Positions 57,845-64,000 of a DNA stretch of 64,000 nucleotides are shown piece after piece; the stretch's first letter is position 1; every line of letters begins with the position of its first letter. The DNA is taken from assembly GCA_963082975.1 (NCBI GenBank), contig OY720350.1, positions 24,461,875-24,525,874 on the forward strand, read 5' to 3'. The notes under the pieces are model-generated. The model did no database searches, was not told where the DNA came from, and saw only the letters and a list, made by a program, of their open reading frames with translations. Position numbers and translations under genes: made by a program. Origin of the DNA: Labia minor. Lineage: Eukaryota > Arthropoda > Insecta > Dermaptera > Spongiphoridae.

Positions 57845-58150
57845 GCTAATGATCACGTTTTTTGAGATTTGAGTCTCAATGTTTCGGCTTCCATTTTGGT
57901 GCCATTTTCAGAACAGTTAGAAGAAGAGAATTTCGGGATTCTGTGTTTTTTAGTTTGTGTGACCTTAGGGGAGTTTTCGGGTTGATTGAAGGAGTGGACA
58001 CTTATTCTTACATGAAACTCCAAAATATTCTGGACATTCGCGTAATCAAAATCACCTTGAGCGGAGATCCGACTCGTTCGAAAATTTGTCTTGTGGCGCT
58101 CGGACAAGGCTCTTATAATAATGTAAACATTCACAGAAACCTAAAATAAC
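57845..58150. other. Less AT-biased segment open on both strands, perhaps a repeat relic
   Basis: Both strands are open for about 93-95 codons. CAATGTTTCGGCTTCCATTT with CATTTTCAGAACAG resembles CGACGTTTCGGTGTCGTGTC with CCATCTTCAGGG at 17150-17190, a pattern that recurs in interspersed repeats. No domain was recognised on either strand, so I do not call a gene. Confidence 0.3.
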
Positions 58151-59811
58151 ATATATATCATTAAAACATTGATTTTTTTTTCATCACTTTATAATAATTA
58201 AATTATTTTTTTTATTTTTGTTTCTGGTCGTCGTTTGTTTAAGGCTTCTGTGAATCTAATTTTATTTTTTAAATTTTATATAAATAGGGAATAATGATAC
58301 AATCCCCTGAGTGAAGATAACTAATTACACTTTAATATAGTTTTAAGGACGTGAGCCTTATTATCCTTCACCAACAAACAACAAAAATTTTTATTTATAA
58401 TAATGTTCATAATCAAACCATGATGTAGATTATTTTTGGAAACTTAAACATCAACATTTCATTTGTAAAATATTAAAATTTAAAATTTCATTATAATATT
58501 TGAGTATTGTGATCATTTTTTAAAATCGGAAGCTCTCATTCATACAGGAGCCCTAGAAAGCGTATTTTGAAAATTTATAAACTATCTACAAAATTTGTAC
58601 TCAATCAGAAAATGTTTTAAGAAATTCTATATATCTACATAGAATTATAAAAAATTCAGATATGATTTCTTACAACGTTAAAATGTAATGAAACATAAAA
58701 TTGTTTTACTTTGACAGTGCAATTTGTTTTCACATCATTTAAAATCAGAGGTATGAACAACCCCAAAAATTAATTATTATGTATATCTGAGTAAAATTTA
58801 ATTGAATTTAATAAACATTTTAAAATTTTCTTCAATTATTACATATAAATACGAATCTATACATTCTAGTATCTATAATTAACAGTATTTTTTTCAAAAT
58901 TCGTCGAGATTTCAATAAAGTGAAAAAGAAAAGAAATTCTATAAAAATATAAGATGAATAATCTTAAAAAACTAACTATTAAGAATTAATCACAATCATA
59001 AAATATCAAAGTTTTTCTTAACTTTGACGTCACCAATGTAATATATGTAAAATGGAAGGAGGGAGTGAAAATTCCAATTTCAAAGACTTTAACTTATGAT
59101 GAAAGTCATTTAATATTATAAATAAAAATTTTCTTTCTCTCTCTCTCTCTCTCTGGTTTTCGTTTAGTCTAAAAGACGACGAATGATGAACGCGATTTGG
59201 CAACCGACATTTTAGAAACATTCCAATAAATAATTTCTTTATTTTCTATGATTCGTGGAGGAGAACAGGGCGAGCACAAACACAGATACGATAAAGAAAA
59301 CTCAAGTATCCGGATGGATGCATTGGGATTGAGGATCGAGGGTAAGTAGGGAGGTGATGTTGTCAAAAAGTTCCTTCCTCTGATTTCATTCATAAAACAT
59401 CTTAGAACGAGAATTCCCATCCTATTTAAGAAAGAGAAAAAGAGAAAGGGAAAAAAGAAGTTAAAAGAGAGGAAGGGAGAGAGAACAAAAAAAGAAAACT
59501 GTCACAAAATATCTTTATTTTATTATCAAAGAAGATAAGATAAAATTTTATGATAATATAATTCTTCAATGGAAAAATGCCAAAACGAAAAGCGACACGT
59601 GTGTTTCGGTTTGATGTAATCATAATTATTGGGTCTTTATTTTGAACTCTAAACATAGAGTAAATATACTCTACATCTATATATATATATATATATATAT
59701 ATATCTTTGAAGTAGAAGTATAATTTTTTTTTTTATAAACTTTTATAAATATTTTTTTTTTCAAATTGTAATTTTGAATATTATATATTTAGTTAATGTA
59801 AAGGTTTTTTT
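58151..59811. other. AT-rich; complex patch at 59210-59420
   Basis: A TC tract lies near 59133-59154 and a TA tract near 59677-59704. 59225-59420 is more balanced but has no supported gene. Confidence 0.4.
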
Positions 59812-60093
59812 GAAGGCGCCATTGGGTGTGTGGGTAGCGAACCTGACTCACACTCACATGGTCCCGGGTTAAAGTCCCGGGCCTGGCAAGGGAATTTTCC
59901 TAGCTGGGGTCTATGGGACGGAGTCAACCCAGCCTCCGGGAACAACATTGGGGAAAAGCTACTTGATAGCGCCTCCGATCAAGAAAATCAAGGTTAAGGC
60001 TGATAGGACTCGTTCTACTGATAGGACACCTAGTTGATATAACTGACTTGATAGGCGTTGTCCTTGCGTAGGACGTACAAAGTCAGAGGTTTT
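59812..60093 (+). mobile_element. tRNA-derived SINE with intact tRNA-like head
   Basis: GGCGCCATTGGGTGTGTGGG starts a tRNA-like region. TGGTCCCGGGTTAAAGTCCC contains a B-box-like segment (GGGTTAAAGTCC) and a CCCGGG stem. The body with GGGGTCTATGGGACGG and GCGCCTCCGATCAAGAAAAT follows, ending near CTTGCGTAGGACGTACAAAG and a T run. RNA polymerase III transcription would be expected from the family; the A box is not well defined. Confidence 0.8.
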
Positions 60094-60115
60094 TTTTTTT
60101 TTAAAAGATTTTTTT

Positions 60116-60348
60116 TTAATAAAGGCTGGCTCAGCTGGGGTCTATGGGGCGGAGGCAACCCAGCCTTCGTGATCCCGAATGTTGATCCACATTGGGAAGC
60201 TACTTGGTAAACAGTAGCGCCTCCGATCAAGAAAATCAAAGTAGAGGTTGATCGGACCCGTTCTAAATCATAGGACACCTAATTGATATAACCGACTTGA
60301 TAGGCGTTATCCTTGCGTAGGACGTACAAAAGTCAGAGGTTTTTTTTA
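60116..60348 (+). mobile_element. SINE body copy lacking the tRNA head, tandem to the previous one
   Basis: CAGCTGGGGTCTATGGGGCG through GATAGGCGTTATCCTTGCGT repeats the SINE body. The head is missing. The T-rich link between the two copies suggests a tandem or dimeric arrangement. Confidence 0.8.
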
Positions 60349-60764
60349 AGGTTTTTAATTAAAAAAAAAAAAATATACTCTGAAATCATGATGTTAGTAC
60401 ACCTACTAAACATGCATCAAATTTATTATTAAATTGCTGAAACCGGATCTTAGAAGCTCATAGAACTACCTCCTTAAATTACTGGTCTAAGAACTTGGGT
60501 CTTAGTAATTAAAAGATTTATTAAGTTCTTTTTTTATTCTAAGAATAACAATACCTTCCCATCCTATCGTCGGTCGGTAAAAATGAAAAATACAAAAATT
60601 AGAATAAATATGAATCAATAATAAAATATTTCTAGTAAGTACTAGTATTCCAACTTCAATTTAGAAAAATTATTCAATATATAGTACAATATTTATTTAT
60701 TTAACTTTTGGTTTACATATTTCTAGAATAATCTATATTTTATGTATAATCGGGATGTCTTTTT
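60349..60764. other. AT-rich; contains a family 2 tip at 60549-60583 (minus)
   Basis: CAATACCTTCCCATCCTATC then GTCGGTCGGTAAAA is the inverted 5' tip of HINE family 2, cut off after about 35 bases. The rest is unassigned. Confidence 0.6.
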
Positions 60765-61343
60765 ACTATCTCGCCAGAAATAGTAATGCGATCACGAAAA
60801 TTTTCGATGTTGAGATTTTGATGTTTTTATAAGTTTTGAAGGTTCCTGAATCATTTTCACTCAGGTTGAGAAAAATGTCTGTGTGTATGTGTATGTGTAT
60901 GTATGTAGACAAGATTACGAAAAAACGGTTTGAGCTTGAATAATTAAATTTGGTACATGGGCATTATTCAAAATTGGTAGTTTTCTATCAACTTTTGCGA
61001 AATGTAGCTCATCCGGAAGAGGGACATTACCTATCACGTTTTGAATTTTTTCCTCTAAAGTGACCGTAAAACTAAAGATATATGTTTGATAGTTTTTCAT
61101 ATGATTAAAAATTGTATAAAACTGCTATATGTAGAATTTCAGCTGAAAGTACCAGATTTAATTTTTTAACACTGCAAATCACGCGCCAACACGTGACTTG
61201 GTGCCATTAACAAAGAACCAAACATGCGCTGGTTTAATAAATATTAATTATTAATTTTAATTTATAATTAAATTTAATTTAAATATAATATATGTTATTT
61301 AATCCAATTCAAATTGCGAGATAGTCGAGTGGAGACACTCCAG
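60765..61343 (+). mobile_element. HINE family 1, full-length copy
   Basis: The order is ACTATCTCGCCAGAAATAGT, first block, TGTATG microsatellite (about 60880-60906), second block with CACGTGACTTGGTGCC, GCGAGATAGT and stem-loop GAGTG-GAGA-CACTC then CAG. The 61-codon minus frame within is not a gene. Confidence 0.9.
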
Positions 61344-62561
61344 CTGATTTTAAATTAAAATCCAAAATAGAAGTGTACTCAACTACAATTCTTGGTTTAA
61401 TATAAACATTTTTATTTTATAATAATAAAAGTACAACACTGATCAACGTTCCATCTAAAATATCTAAAAATATTAAAATAATTTTTTTTTTTTTAAATCT
61501 AACTTTTTTGTTAAATAAATATAGTATATATTATATTTTATTTGTTTAGGCTTAATTTTTTACAAAAAAAAAAAATAGTTTGCATTATTTCAAATAAATA
61601 GTTTGTATTATTTCTCCTTAAAAAAACATTTTGAATTATTTATAATGGGAAAATCAAATTGATGACTGGGCAAATGGTAATTTTTAACTGGACGGCAGCC
61701 CGCGTAGCCATCTTAGAGGGAACATTGACACTGGCTATCTATTATATAAGAATCAAAGTTAAAATAAATCACTTTTTTATTCTGAATCTCAGAATTGTAT
61801 ATTTTCTTTCGATAACTATCGTACATGTACTTTACAGGTACATTTGCTTTTAAATGCTCAAAAATAATATATATTTTATTTTTTCAAAATAGAATAATTC
61901 GAAAGTAATTAAAACTCCTTTTAAAATATTTAAGTAAATTATTAATAAATAAATAAATATATTGGCTTAGGAAAGTTCATTAGCTCTATTTTTTAATACC
62001 TTTCTGTTTTTTTTTTATATTTCGTCCAATTGAGTGGGAAAATCCTAGCCATGTGTTACTTGGTAAGTGTTAAGTGGTAAGTTGTAAGTGGTAAATCGTG
62101 AGTTCATCTCTTTTTTGATCTGAGTCGTGTTGGTTCAATGATTTATAAATAAATACGATATAATATTTTGTAAAAAGTCATAAAATATAATTGTTAAAAC
62201 TATATTTAAAAAATAATAATAATAATAATAATAAATAAATAAAGGCTTATTTGATATTTTATTTTATTTTAAATACTTTTTTTCATTTTTAAAGAACCAA
62301 TTCACAATTTATGATCGGAACATTAAATAAAAATATAAATAAATAAATAATAAAATAGGTAGAATAAAAAAAAAATAAAATAAATAAATGAATAAAGCTA
62401 TAAAAGTATCTTAATCCATTCACTCTAATTTAATTGCTCTTAAGTTTTTTATTTATTTATTTTATTTATATCTTTGAATCTCTTTCGATTTAGATTAAAT
62501 AAACGGAAGCATGTTTGATAGAGTGTTTGATCAATGACAAATCAAATAATAATAATAATAA
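61344..62561. other. AT-rich; balanced patch at 61660-61750; AAT microsatellites
   Basis: GGACGGCAGCCCGCGTAGCC and TCTTAGAGGGAACATTGACA (61691-61732) are conspicuously GC-balanced. A 64-codon frame covers them but degenerates into AT-driven residues. AAT tracts lie near 62212-62232 and 62548-62563. The origin of the patch is unknown. Confidence 0.35.
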
Positions 62562-63200
62562 TAAGTTGACCTGTGGCCAGGTCCGAACCGACCGACGGTT
62601 TGAAATAAATTAATTTCCAGCTACAGAAACAATTTCAAATAATTTTCATATATCTATTAATGTAATAAAAAACAGATAGGCATACATAAATAATAAATAT
62701 AAACATTTTTAATTTTATTTTATTTATAATATATATGCAAGACCAGGCTGTGACGTCATGCATGGCTGGATGACGTCATATAATTTTAAATCAAGAAAAA
62801 ACTAATAAATATGATTTTTTTCGAGGATAAAACCAATACAAAATGCATGATTCGTGGTGATATATAAAAAAATCTCCTTTGGTGTGAAAATAACCCTTTC
62901 CTTCCTATCGTCGATCGCTAATACTACCACTTTCGGTTTCCGGAATTGCACCAAAAGTTGATCAATTCATCCCACTGATGCATTAAGTAAATATACCAAA
63001 TTTCATCAAAATCGGTTGAGCCGTTCAGGCTGTACACATCTATACGGACGGACAGACGGACGGACAGACGGACAGACATCATGCTAAAAATACTTTTTTC
63101 TGTTTAGAAAATGCATGATTCGTGGAGATATGTAAAAATCTCCACATGTGAAATTTGGTGTGAAAACAATACCTCCCTTACTATCGTCGGTCGGTAAAAA
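62562..63200 (-). mobile_element. HINE family 2, full-length reference copy
   Basis: On the minus strand it starts ACCGACCGACGATAGTAAGG and has the GTCC/GTCT microsatellite (63045-63079 region), a CCGGAAACCGAAAGTGG block, two ATGACGTCA motifs flanking a short spacer, then AACCGTCGGTCGGTTCGG and stem-loop GACCTG-GCCA-CAGGTC with AACTTATT. It is the most complete copy in the window and defines both ends. Confidence 0.9.
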
Positions 63201-63644
63201 TATTGAATTTACTAAAGAAGATAAATAAAATTGTAAATTATCAAATGATATCTTACGGATTATATTTATTAAGAGATGAAAAGTTTGTAAATGATTACAA
63301 ATATTTTACATAATCGAAAATATATGTATATATTTTTTCAATTTATAATTAAACACCTATTTTATATTTTGTGATTATATGTGAAAACTCAAATGTAAAA
63401 ACAATTCATTATTTAGAAGAATATTATTCTATTTTTATTATAGCTAGATTATAATAAGAATCTTTACTAAATCTTTGTAAATATCAAATAAATAAATAAA
63501 TAAAATATATTGCATTTAATTATATATTTGATCTTATTTATTAAATTAATTTTTAAATTTTTTAATTTAGTTAAGATTTTCACTCAATCTCAAATTCCAT
63601 AGTTTATAAATTTATCATTTGGACAACAAATGGATCTATCTATC
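63201..63644. other. AT-rich, nothing recognised
   Basis: No gene or repeat seen. Confidence 0.4.
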
Positions 63645-64000
63645 TATCTCTACGGAACTCGAAAGTTCTTGGCCGCAGCAACCACACTTCTCCAAGTATC
63701 CCTATTCTGAGCCACAACCTCCAATCCCTACCCTCCCCCATTTGTCTCACATCCCTTCCTACATTATCCACCCACCGATTCATTGGTCAAGCGGACATTT
63801 CTGACTCGGTCTCCCCGCCAATATATTTTTCACCATTCTTTCTTCTCCCATTCTAGCCACGTGCCCTGCCTATCGTAGTCTTTCTCAATTTTATAATTCT
63901 TACTTTGGAGGTGCATAGAGGTCATGCAATTCCGCCATTCCCCGGTGACCGCATCTTTCTTTGGCCTATAAATGCTGCGAAAGATCCTATTCTCAAATAC
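63645..64000 (-). pseudogene. LINE reverse-transcriptase C-terminus, cut by the window edge
   Basis: Minus-strand frames read VFENRIFRSIYRPKKDAVTG then EWRN, the FENKVLRxIFGPKRD motif found after the RT domain of many insect non-LTR retrotransposons. Further on are a GHVARMG-like part in shifted frame, RWVDNVGRDVRQMGEGRDWR, and the final RxxLxxAKNF-like piece before the stop. Several frameshifts exist, so it is dead. The ORF's upstream part lies beyond the window. Nearly the same ending is at 11455-11636 plus 12146-12205. Confidence 0.8.

Noticed and set aside
57853..58149. Overlapping 93- and 95-codon frames on opposite strands
   Set aside because: No recognisable domain and mutual overlap; kept only as a possible repeat relic.
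59812..59885. Functional tRNA gene
   Set aside because: The tRNA-like region is followed by a shared SINE body, recurs elsewhere and does not fold into a clear complete cloverleaf by eye.

Overview
The window looks like a nuclear chromosome segment of an insect or other arthropod with an extremely AT-rich genome. It is dominated by A/T with many AT, ATT and TG microsatellites and carries remnants of many eukaryotic transposon types. The one clearly intact host-like gene encodes a single-exon F-box-like/leucine-rich-repeat protein. Extreme AT richness plus F-box/LRR proteins would fit an aphidiine parasitoid wasp, whose genomes are known to be very GC-poor. That taxonomic guess is inference. 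Nothing bacterial, organellar or CRISPR-like was seen.

Layout. 1-9 kb: a hAT-like element (263-2573) holding a Mutator-like (MULE) element with a broken transposase, sitting in an older repeat; a 299-bp hAT element with a perfect 8-bp target duplication (5401-5699); and a fold-back mariner derivative (7848-8407). 9-20 kb: a rearranged Helentron-like element, a LINE 3' end split by a Tc1/mariner-superfamily insertion (11455-12205), a second decayed transposase of the same type (17327-17850), and a possible small coding exon (15283-15453, minus). 20-25 kb: the F-box/LRR gene (22290-23609, minus) and a decayed partial copy of it (20490-20685). 25.8-30.3 kb: a very young LTR retrotransposon with LTRs that are identical by eye and one long Gag-protease ORF, but without reverse transcriptase, RNase H or integrase. 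30-64 kb: further Helentron-like elements, mariner, hAT and fold-back elements, one canonical Helitron (43180-44184), three tRNA-derived SINE copies, and a LINE reverse-transcriptase C-terminus at the right edge.

The main structural theme is three families of short non-autonomous elements built like HINE/DINE-1 (Helentron-derived) elements. Each has a short sequence at the 5' end that recurs inverted near the 3' end, then a short terminal stem-loop, with a TG/GTAT/GTCC-type microsatellite inside. Family 1 has seven copies, all on the plus strand. Family 2 has one full copy and several partial ones in both orientations. Family 3 has one copy, invaded by family 2. No autonomous Rep/helicase source is in the window.

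Functionally there is no operon-like gene cooperation here. The region is a transposon-rich intergenic or intronic landscape with one host gene and one recently active but trans-dependent retrotransposon. The stretches called empty below were read on both strands and gave no gene I could support. All homology statements come from motif recognition by eye, not from searches.
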